Part shown: positions 1 to 10,829 of the stretch, piece by piece
How positions within the stretch are numbered: the first letter of the stretch is position 1
How the letters are laid out: each line of letters begins with the position of its first letter
Assembly (NCBI GenBank): GCA_027575765.1
Contig: JANBPT010000407.1
Coordinates: 1 to 37,712 of the forward strand
Length of the DNA: 37,712 bases
Origin: Tieghemiomyces parasiticus
Taxonomy: Eukaryota > Kickxellomycota > Dimargaritomycetes > Dimargaritales > Dimargaritaceae
Reading direction: 5' to 3'
Program-made: the position numbers and the translations under genes
Notes under the pieces: generated by a model
What the model was told of the DNA's origin: nothing
Database searches by the model: none
The model's input: the letters and a program-made list of their open reading frames with translations, nothing else

Positions 1-1054
1 GGTAAGTACGATACGAAGGTGCCCAGACACAGCACCACTCCTAGGCAGGTATGGTAGGCGTGATGGGGCGGCTGAACACATTGCTCAGCCATGGAGTCCC
101 GTCGGTATGGAGAAGTATTGTCGGAAAGGTTGAACACCGTACGGTGGTTGTTGTAAGCTATAGCGGGCGGCGGCAGTTGTAACTCTGGGGTAGCAATGGG
201 AATAGGAATGCTGCAGGGAATTTGAGGCCAAAGGGTTCGTGGTCGGTTGCAGGCGAACGGGATAAGCGGCAAGCGACCAAGACCTCCGCAGGGGAGGCGG
301 TGGGCGCTGACAAAGACAACCAGAGTTTGCCTATGTTGTAGACAGAAACTTCCACCACGTAACCTGGCCTTGAGCAGCACAGGCCTTTAAAGAGATTAAC
401 CCGCTCATAGGCAGGCCAGTCGACCACCCCACGTTGGGCTAATGGTTCACAAAGTTGAGAGGAGTAGAGGAGCGACGCTGGTGGTCAGGAGAAGAGGGGG
501 GGGGGGGGTCGGGCAGTCACGGGATCCCCATTTTTGTCCCTTCCCCCCTCCCCGCCACATTTAATCCACAGCTCCAGCGCAACCATCCGGCCCTCAAGCG
601 GGCTGGACTGCACGGCATGGCATTATTATAGTACTGCACCTTCTCTTCCCAATGCAAGGGGTGACCAGCCCCCCCAAAAAAAGTCAGCAAGACTAGGCCT
701 CCTTTGCCTTTCATCGTCCACAGGTGCCATCGCGGAGGGAGGGGCTTCTCTAGCTGTTCCCCTGGCACTATACATAACCGCGACCGCCAAGGCCACGATC
801 CATGATCGGCCTTTATTGTCGCTGCGGAAAATTCCTCTCGGCCGATGAGCAGTCTGGCCGGCATAAAGCTCTTGGATGTTACATAGTTAGAGCTGTGGCG
901 CATTGAAGCGACATGGGGAATGGGAGTGTTCTTGACTTAATTTCGGAATTAGCACCAAAAAATGATTAAATAACAGTGGTGATACAACAAGGCTACCCCC
1001 CTAGCCAAGCCAATACACTTGTTCAGCGCAGCGGGTGTCAGGTTCCTAGATGAC
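1..1054. other. Intergenic sequence, no supported gene
   Basis: I see no convincing gene here. Open frames of up to 128 codons exist on both strands but have no recognisable domain and overlap one another. A run of 13 G lies at 496-508. The window opens with GGTAAGTAC, a perfect donor-site consensus on the plus strand, so an exon of a plus-strand gene could end just outside the window; this cannot be tested here. Confidence 0.5.
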
Positions 1055-2630
1055 CTAGATTGCCTGCTCTAAGGGCCCGTAGCTCAAGTAAAACAGCTGC
1101 TGGTCGTCGTTGTAGAAAACCAGCTGGTTCTTGGCTATCATTGTTAAGTCGATCGTGGCGGCGCTTCTATGGGCCCACTTCCCCGCCTCGGCTAGTCGCG
1201 CGGCGGCTAAAACGAGTCCCTTCTTGAGCAGGGTCTCCTGGAGTACTCGGACGGCAATAGGCTGCATGAGAGCTGTGTAATACTGAAGAATCTTTACTTT
1301 GTTCATCGCCGCTGCCGCCCCGACGACGACTGGTACCAGTCGATTTCTACTCGTGAGGGTGAGTCTATCCTGGTAGAACACATTGTCGATGGCCGCCAGG
1401 TACCGTCGTAGCTCATCAAAGTGACCTAGACCAGCCAGCCCGGTGGCCACCGCCACGCTGAGGTGACTGGCGACCTCATTTGGCAGCGCCTCCTGCCAGC
1501 GTTCCTGTCCCTCGGGACTGTTCCGCATCCCCGCCAGCGCAGCATTGCTCATGACACGTTCCTCGTGCAAGAAGAACAACTCCTTGGCCATGCTGTAGTG
1601 CGATTCCGGTATCTCCTGGTGGAGCTGGTAATGGAGGTCGCGTTTGGTAGGCTCAAGCGCCACGAACCGCGTCAGGGCGGCCAGAAATCGGTCGTGGCCG
1701 CTGGCCAGGGCGTACATGACGGGGTCTAATGTGGAACGAGCGGGTGGGGTCAATCCAACCTGAAGGAGACGAGGAAACACGACGGCGTTGATGTCGCGGA
1801 GAGCCGGGCGGAACGCCGCCAGCTGATTCGCAATATCTATAGTCTGGTGTCCTAAGTCCAGTGAGAAGTGGCGACGGTAGTGGTCGGCAGCCATTTCGTC
1901 GCTGACGGGTTCGACTTCAATGGTTTCTGACGGTTCCTCAATAGGGTTCGCCGGGGTGCGGCGCAACCGCCGCGGGGTGATGGTGCCGAGCGACGAGATG
2001 GAAAAGGCCGCCAGGCGCGCTTCAATGGAATTCCGGTAGAACAGGTTGCGTAGGAAAGGAAAGTAGGCAGGTTTGACCTCAGCGCACTGCTTTTCCCCCT
2101 CGGGTACCGGCTCGCCTTGGCGCGTGGGGGCGGACGACTCGGTCAAAAATGACTCGCAGGCAAGGATTTTGTTTCGGTAATCGTCAAGTTGCTGCGAGCG
2201 AGGAAATAGGGGTGGTAAATGGTGGATATATTGTATATATCTATTTTGTTCTTAATGGGAGAGTCGGGCGGCACTGGGGCTGGTACGAGGTAGCTGTAAA
2301 GCAGGGGACGAGCTTTGGCGACCAATAAAGAGGCGAGTACATAACGGCACAATTGGGGACAAGGGTCGTCAAATTGCACCCGATAAAAGCCATCTTTGAC
2401 AGCGGGACACCTACCTTTACCACTTCGAACTCACGCGTGGTTCGGGTAGCTATGCGGATAGCCTTGCTAGTGAGAAGGCATTGGCCGAGATCCGTCAGCG
2501 TGCAGTGTTTCAAAATAGCTGGTAGTACATCGTAGGGAACGTGTTCAAGCGAGGTTCCGGAAGCGCCTGGTAACCCTAACGCGACTGCCAAGGTAGCTAG
2601 GCCAAGGCCCGCGAAATGAACGGCTTGCAT
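1055..2630 (-). CDS. Predicted secreted protein with F-box-like N-terminal segment (479 aa, three exons)
   Basis: Exons complement(2435..2630, 2287..2393, 1055..2191). The 41-nt first intron has a GTGAGT donor and an AAG acceptor; the 95-nt second intron has GTACCA and a pyrimidine-rich ..CGCAG acceptor. Phases fit, giving 479 codons and a TAG stop. Residues 1-25 look like a signal peptide (MQAVHF, then a Leu/Ala/Gly-rich core ending near GASGTS). Residues about 28-60 resemble an F-box helix pattern (LEHVPYDVLPAILKHC, then a TDLGQCLL segment). The rest is a predominantly helical, Leu/Ala-rich region without a family I recognise. F-box proteins normally act in SCF ubiquitin ligases in the cytosol or nucleus, so a signal peptide is unexpected. 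Either the F-box resemblance is superficial or the leader does not direct secretion. A TATA box lies about 115 bp upstream. The exon structure is well supported by frame; the function is unknown. Confidence 0.72.
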
Positions 2631-2744
2631 GATGTAAACAAAAATGTAGGGTTCTCAAACAAGGGGGGAGGAAGGGTCGAAACGCAGATGTATCGACTGG
2701 ACAGAAAACGTGATGCTTCCAGCCGGATAATTTTCATCAAGTTG

Positions 2745-2753
2745 ATTTATATA
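2745..2753 (-). promoter_or_regulatory. TATA box of the secreted F-box-like gene
   Basis: The minus strand reads TATATAAAT here, 115-123 bp upstream of the ATG at 2630. Between the two the minus strand is pyrimidine-rich, a pattern also seen before other genes in this window. Assigned by sequence and position only. Confidence 0.45.
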
Positions 2754-2997
2754 CGTAATATAAAGGTGGGCCGGGAGGAGGAAGCGCGAGAGTATATCCA
2801 CGCGAGCTGATGGGGAGAAGGGGGAAGGGGGTCGATGATGGTCATAATTGTAGTCAGCCTTGCGATGGGTGACCGAAAGGAGACCATGCGACACAACTGA
2901 GCCCCGGCCTACCCAACAAAACGGCAACGACCACCGCTTCAGTCGCCTCGCCGACGGTCCGATATCTACATTGGGGCGGGGGTGGCCGGCAGAGATT

Positions 2998-3379
2998 TCA
3001 TGGCGTTTGACTTGCGACTTGTGGCGACGCCAGTACGACCACATCGGTTATACTTGTGAGACCGCCACACCAGCGTGGATTGGCCCCCATGTGCTGTTGG
3101 TAGGAATACCACAGTAGGCCGCATCCGCCCATAACGGGGATATGGAACATGTGCGCATGGGGTGTGGCCCAGTACGCCACAGGCACCGAGGGCTTGACGA
3201 GAGGCACAGGTTGGTGATTGTAATTTATTTGGTACTTTACGAGCGATTCCGGGAGTGAACGCACCAGAGCTGAAGCCTTCAGTTAGCAGTGCTTCGCTTT
3301 CCTCAAGTATTACCCGTACGTGGCCCATAAATTCATTATGATGGTCTTCATCCATCAGGTGCTTACAGGTCCGAAACAA
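2998..3379 (-). other. Possible small gene or remnant, minus strand
   Basis: A minus-strand ATG inside this segment opens a coding-looking peptide, MDEDHHNEFMGHVRVILEES, followed by about ten more residues and a possible donor (GGTGCGTT). Further along in another frame, near 3180-3060, is a second coding-looking stretch with a hydrophobic core (HMFHIPVMGGCGLLWYSYQQ). They could be two exons of a small membrane protein or scraps of a decayed gene. I could not join them in phase with a strong donor and acceptor, and I recognise neither. The rest of 2631-3560 is promoter-like sequence with no supported gene. Confidence 0.22.
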
Positions 3380-3560
3380 CGTGGTTTATGGGACCAATAT
3401 ACCGTCCGGTCGGTATCGACCAACATCTTTTTTTCCACTCGCGGCTATTCAAAGCCATGGAGAAAAACAAGTCGGGGGTTTACAAGGTTCCTCTACCCCC
3501 TTTTTACTGCCGTGTAACAATGTAACCTGTGATACCACAGCGCAATCCCGGTGCTATAGC

Positions 3561-6559
3561 TCAGACCCAGCGGACCCGCTGTCCGCCACCGGCCACTAAC
3601 CCGTCCCGTACCTGATCGCGCAGCTGCTCAGCATTGCGCGTAAGGGTTTCATAAAACTGAATACTGTAGCGTCCAGAATCTATGAGCTCTTGATACTTTT
3701 GACCGGCCGTTTTGAGGTTGGCGCACGCCTTGTCCCGTGCGGCGGACGCCGGGTGACGGTGCTTGACGTCGCTGACCGCCCGGCCCAGAGAAGCCAGAGT
3801 TTCCATTATGGCGGTGAATTCGGCGCGGGCCTGCTCGATCCGTTTCACGTAGGGATCGTAGCGTGTGAGTTGTTCGGTAAATATTTCTTCAAACTGGTGA
3901 CCGTTTTCAGAGGCGGCGTGACCTGTCATGGCACCCGATGAGAACGGAACGGCGTTTGAGAGTGCCGGACCTAAAAGATCGGGTTAAGAATCGGCATCCA
4001 GAATCGGGGTAAGGCAGTGCGAGCTAGGTTAGGATAAACGGTAGGGGGGTGCAGCCTGCGAGTGATACAGCGGCTATGCCGGGTATGGGGTTGACTAGGG
4101 CACAATTAACGTACCAATATCGTCTTGAGAACAGGCCACTCGTGCCTCGTCAACGATCGACCGCCACTGTTTGGCCATCTGGTCGGCCTCATTACGGGCC
4201 TGAGCGAGGCGATGCAGAAGCTGGTGCTCCTCTTCCGAAAGCTGTAGCCCTTGCAAGGAAGGCAAAGCGGCAATGATCTGGGACTGAGGGTTGAGGCAAG
4301 CACGCAAGGGAACGGGAACGGGAGAGGGGTTGCAAGTTAAAGTAAAACATTAGTGACGGGCAGAGGACGAATGGGCGCGGGCCACTGTCGCTGCCCATAG
4401 GCAGGTCCTCCATGACGATGCGACTTTTGCCGAAAGGGAGAGTGGGACTCAGAAAGATGCGTTCCACATACCTGGGCGCCACCAAGCACACGAAAGAACG
4501 GTACCCAACTCGCCAGCCGCTTCTCGGTGACCAGGTGGTTACGCTTAGCCTCAGCTAGGGACCGCTGGTACTCATCGAGGTTACTCCGCCATTGGACATG
4601 CGGGCTAGTATCGGCAGCTGAAAGGAACTGGCCAGGTACGGACGGGGCGGGTGGCGGGTTATCGTGGACCATTTTCGCAATCTAAACCGTCGGATTAAAT
4701 AAAATCAGGGGAGGGGAAGGAAACGAGGTAGGCGAAGGGTGAGCCGGATTAACACATAAGGATTAGAATGGTTGTTCAGATGCATAAGCCTTTGTTTTGG
4801 CTTGGGCGCCAAAGGTAACGGGGCCGTTATTAATGCACCGACGGGGTTAGCAAACGCATGCCGCCAGGCGGCATTGGATAATAATAATAATACTAGATAC
4901 CGCCTTAATCGCCAAACACGTACCGAGGAAAGTAATGACTCGCACTCTCCGCCCAGGTGCCCGGCCCGCTGGTAAAGCTGCTCGACAGCTCCACAGCCGC
5001 CCTGAGACTGAACCGTCCGCACCGCTCCCTGGATGGACGGCGGTATGGCCTCCCGGGGCGTGAGGCACTCGAGGGTCTCGGGGATACGCAACGAATCGAG
5101 CGTGCTGTTTAGGGGAGGGAGGGTGGAGTTGCATAGGCGGTAAGCGTTGACAAGGGGTTAGATCATCGTGTTAATTATGGTCTAGCCTCGATTACAATGG
5201 CACCGGCGGAAACCGTATGGACATGCCCAGTGTAGGTCGAGCCACGCACCTCTGGTACTGGGCTGCCAGAACATCGAGGGGTTCCACGATGCGCTCGTTG
5301 ACCAATTGTTGTTTCCGGTCGTAGTAGACGCTGACGGCCTGGTGGACGGCGAATGGCAGAAGACCGGCCAATAGCGGTAGGCCCAGCGGCGACCGGGCGC
5401 CGAGGTGGGTGTAAGGGTCAGTCACCTCCGCAGGTGGCAGCGGCTTCACCATAGACGCGGCGGGTATCACGGATAACTGGTCAAAGGGTGGAACCAGATC
5501 GAGGTAGATCACGTCGTTGTCTTTTTCGGCGCGCTGCAGGTTGGATGCTAGGACCCGCTGTAGGGAAGCTAGGTCAGCCAGGGTGTGGGCGATGGTACGG
5601 TGTTCGGCACGGACCCGGGAGAGCTGGGCAAGGGCTGGGTCGGCTGGCGGGACGGGCAGGGCAATAGTGGCCGCACGCTGGGCCCGGGCGAGGGCCCACC
5701 GGAGCCGGCTGATTTCCTCGCCGAACCGGTTGGCGGCCATGCAATCACAGGCCGCGCGGTACTGGGTAACCCCTTCAAAGTGGGCGGCCTTGACGGTGAG
5801 TTGCACCTCCCAGGCAGCCGGAAAATGCGAACGGACGGCCGACGCGTGTAGGGCATCACGGGCATGGGTGTAGAGGGCGGCCGTCTCTCGCGCGAGTTTG
5901 GCCACGAGACTATCCTTGAGCCGGTCGGACACGGCCTTCTGCCAGAAACACTCCTGGGCCTGGGCCAGCATAGTGAGACGCAGGACGGTGAGTACCCCCG
6001 GTTGGAAATCGACCGCTTCCGTCGGGTCGGCCCCGGACGTCCACTCGCTCACCACCCGGGACTGGAGGTGGTCCAGGACCCCGGCCGCCTGCTGGTAGTA
6101 ATGGCAGGCCCGCTTGAGACCTGTAACGGTCAGCCGATCTTCGCGAAGGGCCAGAGCGCTGTACACCGCGGCCAGATTGAAGAGGGTCGCGGCCCGGTCG
6201 TAGGACAGGCCCGGTGCCGCCACCGGCCGGTCGGCGACCTCGGGGAACCCGTCGCGCCACGACAGGCCAGGCTTCCCGCACACATCGGCAGGGAACCTGC
6301 GACTCACCTGGGTGAGCTGTGCATAGTACCGCTGGAGCCGCAGGACCAGTTCAGGCCCGACCTCAGCCACTGTCCGACACTGGCCTCGTAGGTCATCCAG
6401 AGCGTGGAGGTCCGCCAGATAGGGCTGCACAGGCTCACCATAGACATGTACGATGCAGTCGGTCAGCTTGGCACGGAGGGATGTGTGGTCGAGCGCCTGC
6501 TTGAACGGCAGGCTAAACAGGTTGGTGGCCTCTTCCGGAGAGGACGGTGGGGACGCCAT
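3561..6559 (-). CDS. rim20: Rim20/PalA-type BRO1-domain protein (759 aa, five exons)
   Basis: Exons complement(5250..6559, 4924..5104, 4472..4681, 4115..4283, 3561..3970). Introns of 145, 242, 188 and 144 nt have donors GTGCGT, GTACGT, GTATGT, GTACGT and acceptors CAG/TAG; all phases match. Exon 1 encodes the BRO1 domain (about residues 10-390), with the typical LSYDRAATLFNLAAVYSALA helix, the LTMLAQAQECF segment and KDNDVIYLDLVPP. Then comes PFAVHQAVSVYYDRKQQLVN, very like PalA/Rim20 at the start of the V domain, and coiled V-domain helices to residue about 735. There is no long proline-rich tail, and the length is nearer Rim20/PalA than animal ALIX or yeast Bro1. In fungi Rim20/PalA binds ESCRT-III Snf7 and the YPxL motifs of Rim101/PacC, supporting its proteolytic activation at endosomes in alkaline conditions. 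Bro1 remains the alternative. A donor-like CAG|GTACGG lies near the 3' end, so a further small exon is possible. Confidence 0.9.
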
Positions 6560-7453
6560 CGCGCACGGATGAGGGCGAGCGGGAGAAGAGTGTTCAAGGG
6601 CGAAATGCGGCCAAGGAAATGAGTCGGAGGATGCGTAAGGACGAGGGGCCTCGCGCTGAGGACCATAGAACGGGCAGGGTCGGGAACTTTGGCCAAGCTA
6701 ATTACGAGGCGATGGGGACGGGGAGGTAGTCAGTATGAATTGTAAAAGGGCGGCCACTGACCAGTACCGGCGCACGGCGTTCGGCCCGAGACCCGTGGCA
6801 ACGGTAAGGCCGGACAGGTGTGCCAAAAGTTTACGTTTGGCATTTTGGTGTGATGGGGGGGGGGGTGTCGGAAGAAAGCCTGGGTCTGGGCGTGGGAGTG
6901 GTGTTGGGCTCGAGGGGGGGTAAGGCTCACGGCCCATCGAACCGGAGTTCATTGTGGGAGCCCACTTCCCAACGCAACCACCCGTCGTTACGGATAACCG
7001 TTGCGAGCGCTCCGTACCTTGAGCCCGCGCCACCAACGCCCTACACCTATTATTTGTGACCAACTAAAAAACGATTGACGCTGTGTGTATTGATAGGGGG
7101 GGGGTTACCGTGGTTGCTCTGGATAGCAGTTCAGACTTTAGCCAGTGGTCCGCTTTCGAATTTCGTAGAGGCACAGCCCGTCGGCAGTAGCCTCGATGGT
7201 ATCTGCAGTAATCATGTGGTCGTCTGTAACGTAGTTAGCGCACATCTCCCGCAAACCATCTGCCATCGACGCGGGACAAGCCCCAGGATTGGCGGGCTCC
7301 CCCACCGCGACATGTCTCGCTTGGAGCCCCCAACGCTCGAGCAGGTGAGTTATATTACGTTTGGCGCTATTATAAAGTGGTTCCGCAGAAGATTTTTGCG
7401 CAATTACAGGGTTAGAGTCGATTGACGGTAAGGGCTAATGCGTAGCTGGGTTG
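6560..7453. other. Intergenic sequence between rim20 and the methyltransferase gene
   Basis: No gene supported. The minus strand is pyrimidine-rich directly upstream of the rim20 ATG, with G runs on the plus strand at 6855-6865 (11 G) and 7096-7104 (9 G). Open frames on both strands overlap and resemble no family; the 116-codon plus-strand frame at 7075-7425 is probably chance. Confidence 0.5.
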
Positions 7454-8672
7454 CTAGAGCGCGAACCAGCTCATCAGGTCAAGAGGGAACTGCCAGTTGG
7501 TGATGGTCAGGCTGCTTACCTCCGGTTCTGGTAGACGGTGAGAAAGCGCGCCTCGGGCCGGTGGTCCAGCAGGTAGGTCACTGTACTGATCAGGTTCTCG
7601 AATTCTAAAGGGAGGGAGGGAGAAGGGGGGGAGAAAGAAAAGAATAGTCTACACCGTTAGACAGCCACGGGACCACGGGCAGTTTAATACCAAACTTCAG
7701 GTTGCCCAAAGTAGCTCCACTCCGGGGGGTCTGGCACCTACCGGCTGCATCATACAGGCAGTCGGCACCGATCATCAGGTCCGGCGGTTCGCGGGCCAGC
7801 CGTTGCAAGGTTGCGGAGGTGTAGTCGCCCCACGGCAGTGGTTCGACCACGACGGCGGGATTCTCGGCGCCCGGGTTCAACGCGACGTTGTGCTGGCAGT
7901 TGGCAAGGATTTGGGGCGGATCAGCCTGGTCCGTCAGGGTTACGGTGCGGGCTCCCAGGTGGGCGCTGACGAGGCCCGGCAGCGCGGTCCCGGCGCCCAG
8001 CTACCATAGATTGAAGTCGCAAGGATGAGATGGGTACATGTATACCAGTCCATTAATTGTAGAGGGGGGAGGAGGGGGAGCGCTTCGCTCTGCACACTAC
8101 CAGCTGGCGGACCGAAATGATACGTTTATCCAAAAATAATCCCTACCTCAATAACACGTTGGTTTCTTACCAACTCTGGATGCGTGTACAAATACCAGGC
8201 TAGGAGGATCGCCGACGGCCACACAAAACAGCCAAATGTAGGGTCTAGTACCTGACACATCCAACGGAAGTTAATTGGGACAAGTCTGGTTCCGTTAATC
8301 CTAGGGAGCATAATGAAGTGGCTGCGCACATTGATTGGAGGAGAAAGGTGGCTAAGTTGGGCTTAACCCCTCCCCCCTCCCAGACACTATGTGCCAACTA
8401 GGCCGACCAGGCCGTCTTAAAATCAATACACCCACTGTCTACCGGGGTGTCAAGTCTCTCAACCGGACCGAGGTGGATAGGAGGGAGGGGGTACACTATC
8501 CTGCCTAGCGATGGCCTCGAAACTAAACGGAAGCCTGCTTATCGCTATCACTATTATTATTTGCAATTCCTACCTCCCGGATCTGGACGGTCACACATGT
8601 ACCCGAGGCATTTCGATGGAAGTGGTAGCGCCGAGTGGTGGTGGTTGTGGCGGTTGTATATGCCATTGGCAT
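7454..8672 (-). CDS. METTL23-like protein methyltransferase, with frame break near the 3' end
   Basis: Exons complement(8574..8672, 8147..8251, 7742..8000, 7520..7604) join in phase over introns of 322, 146 and 137 nt. The protein has a short Thr-rich N-terminus, TVQIRE, then VLDPTFGCFVWPSAILLAWY (human METTL23 has LDPQYGMYVWPCAVVLAQYL), the SAM-binding motif VIELGAGTALPGL, the acidic TLTD turn, LPWGDY, and PPDLMIGADCLYD. It continues FENLISTVTYLL to VYQNR. These are seven-beta-strand methyltransferase features. METTL23 is reported to methylate histone H3 arginine; the substrate here is unknown. After VYQNR the frame meets TAA. The expected W-x8-W C-terminal helix (NWQFPLDLMSW) follows in another frame after an 8-nt GTAAGCAG and ends at TAG (7454-7456). 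With that reading the protein is about 202 aa, close to human METTL23 (190 aa). The gene could be intact with an unusual end, mis-sequenced, or recently broken. Confidence 0.8.
7512..7519 (-). other. 8-nt GTAAGCAG segment that breaks the METTL23-like frame
   Basis: Removing these eight bases, which begin like a donor (GTAAG) and end like an acceptor (CAG), restores a frame that reads VYQNRSLTITNWQFPLDLMS and matches the spacing of two tryptophans in the METTL23 C-terminus. Eight nt is far too short for a known spliceosomal intron. A longer intron from the same donor to the CAG at about 7490, or to the TAG acceptor at 7454, gives only a few more residues before a stop and loses this helix. Confidence 0.5.
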
Positions 8673-9498
8673 CCTTCGGTAGGACCCGACGGGAGGTACA
8701 GGATGGGTCGAAATGGGCACAGCTAGGTTGGGCCTTGATTTTGAGACATCAGTAGATGTTGACGGACGACAAAAAGCGTACGGGGTGCAGTTGAGGGGCA
8801 ATGGGTGGCTCAGGTGCGGTAGAGGTCAACACTGAAGCCTGATATTCCACCGCCGTATTGGGCCGAGGCGACACCGCGGCTCTAACTCAACTTCAATGGC
8901 CTGCCCTGCATGGTACGTATAACCTTTGGATGGACTGGAGGGGAGAGAGGGGGAACACACGCTTCGTATTGGTAAGCAGTTCACCACGTTACTGACCTTG
9001 ACACTCCTCAAATGGGTATGTTGTATATAATAGTATTAGATCACAGAGAGGGAAGAGAGTCAGGCACGGACAGAGCAGAAACACGGGGGATAAATTGGTT
9101 GAAGAACAAGCCCGAGGGAAGCACGAACGAAAGATAGACAGGGGTTAGAATAGGTGGATATGAAGCGGACTAAAGATCGAAAAGGACGAAAGGGTGGAGT
9201 GGGGGGGGGGACGAGAGCTGAAAATAATAAAAAAGGAAAGGCGCGCAAAGGAAGCATCGTTGATTGGCAGTTAGGAAAGCAGCCGTGCATCAGTGGATGG
9301 AGTGGGGCGAAGCCGATGCGCAGCTAAGGGTCTCGCGGTTGAAACTCCGAGGAAGAAGGTCACCCCTTACACAACATGTGCTGAAAACTGGGCAATCCCT
9401 GGCTGACAAAGCAGGGCACCAGGCGCGAAGCAGGTAGAGAGGAGCTGGCCGCCTGGCGTCATCGGTGGGGAGAAGCGGACGGTGTGGCCGGCCCCACC
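8673..9498. other. Spacer between GSK3 and the methyltransferase gene
   Basis: No gene can be defended. On the minus strand at about 8826-8925 a stretch reads like coding (GYTYHAGQAIEVELEPRC and following, ending in TGA) and is preceded by a good pyrimidine-tract acceptor (CCCTCTCTCCCCTCCAG). A possible donor AAG|GTCAGT lies near 8998. No upstream exon of matching phase is convincing, so this may be a small unrecognised gene or 5' leader sequence. A run of 10 G lies at 9201-9210. Confidence 0.35.
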
Positions 9499-10829
9499 TT
9501 AGTCGAGAGCGGGCCGGCTCTGGGTGGCCGGAGTAGGAACGAACGACTCGAGATTGATACCCCGGGCGGCCAGCTCAGCCTCGGCATGCGGAGGCACCAG
9601 CTTGTGTTTGAGGTCGGGCCGAACCGAGAGCTCGGCAACGGAAAAGTCAAACAGCTGGGGAAGAGCCCCGCCGTTGCTCATGGTGAGCCCCGGGGTGCGT
9701 AGCTCGTCAAAGAAGGGGTGCACCATGGCTTCCACAGCGCTCAGGCGCTCGGTAGGCGTGTAGTCAAGCAGGCTAGTCAGCAGCGTCAGGGCCTCTGCCG
9801 GGGCACGGTTGCGGAACACACGCGAGAAGGGGTGGGGCCGAATGTGCGGGAAGCGGTGGTCCTGGTAGTTGGGGTTCATACTGCGGATCTGTTCCCGGGT
9901 GGGTGTGCCCAGCACCTTAATGATCTCGACCAGCTGGTCGATCCCGCTCTCGCCGGGGAAGAGAGGCTGGCCCAGAATCAGCTCAGCCATCACGCAGCCC
10001 GCCGACCAAATATCGATGCTAGTGGTGTAGTTGGTGGCCCCAAATATTAGCTCCGGTGCCCGGTAGTAGCGGGAGCAGATGTATGACACGTTGGGCTCGC
10101 CCGCCACGAGCACCTTGGCGCTACCGAAATCGCACAACTTGAGCACGCCGGTGGCCGGGTTGAGCAGCAGGTTCTGCGGCTTGATGTCGCGGTGGCAGAT
10201 ACCCGTGGAGTGGATGTAGGCCAGGGAGCGGAACAGCTGGTACATGTACAGCTTGACCTGGAAGATGGGCACGGACTGTCTTAGCCGAGCGTACTGGCGG
10301 GTTACACGATAAACCGTCTCCGGGACGTACTCCAGTACCAGATTCAGGTACACGTCATCCTGGTTGTCACCCTGGGCGTAGAAGTAGGCCTTAAGCTCCA
10401 CCACATTGAAGTGGCGGACCTCCTTCATCACCGCCAGCTCGCGGTTCTTAAAGCGACGGTCCTGCAGTACCTTCTTGATGGCGACTTGCTCGCCGCTGGG
10501 TACCAACTGGGCCTGGTACACAACGCCGAAGGAGCCGTTACCAACGTTGCGGCAGTTGGTGTAGGAGAGCTCAAAGTTCTGGCCGGTCCGCGCGTCGCAC
10601 GCCGTGACCGTGAGGGTCCGGCTGGAGTCAAGGTCGCCTGAGAGGAAACGATACGGAGGAATCAGCAACAGAGGAGCCAGTCATTAGCACAGCTGAAGGG
10701 CAGAAGGGGTGGATCACGGCGACGCAACTGCCAGGTCCTTGGCAGCAAATCTCCCCATACACTTGCGTAAGGGTAAGCGTATCAGGCAGGGACACGGCGG
10801 CACTTACCAAGGCTACGAATTCCGTTCAT
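9499..10829 (-). CDS. GSK3: Glycogen synthase kinase 3 homolog (386 aa, two exons)
   Basis: Exons complement(10808..10829, 9499..10637). The first exon is a mini-exon of seven codons plus one base (MNGIRSL and G), followed by GTAAGT; the 170-nt intron ends in TTTCCTCTCAG. The product is a CMGC-family Ser/Thr kinase. Visible motifs are the glycine loop [16 protein letters not shown], the catalytic loop [17 protein letters not shown], and the GSK3-specific activation loop [12 protein letters not shown] with its regulatory tyrosine, followed by [20 protein letters not shown]. The arginine and lysine residues of the primed-substrate pocket lie in conserved context. Length is normal for fungal GSK3 (yeast Rim11, fission yeast Skp1/Gsk31). 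Such kinases phosphorylate primed substrates in stress, meiosis and cell-wall signalling. The catalytic core is complete. The start is chosen because its single base completes a glycine codon with exon 2 and no other upstream ATG joins so well. Confidence 0.95.

Noticed and set aside
517..903. 128-codon minus-strand frame near the left end
   Set aside because: No domain, low-complexity ends and an overlapping plus-strand frame; likely chance.
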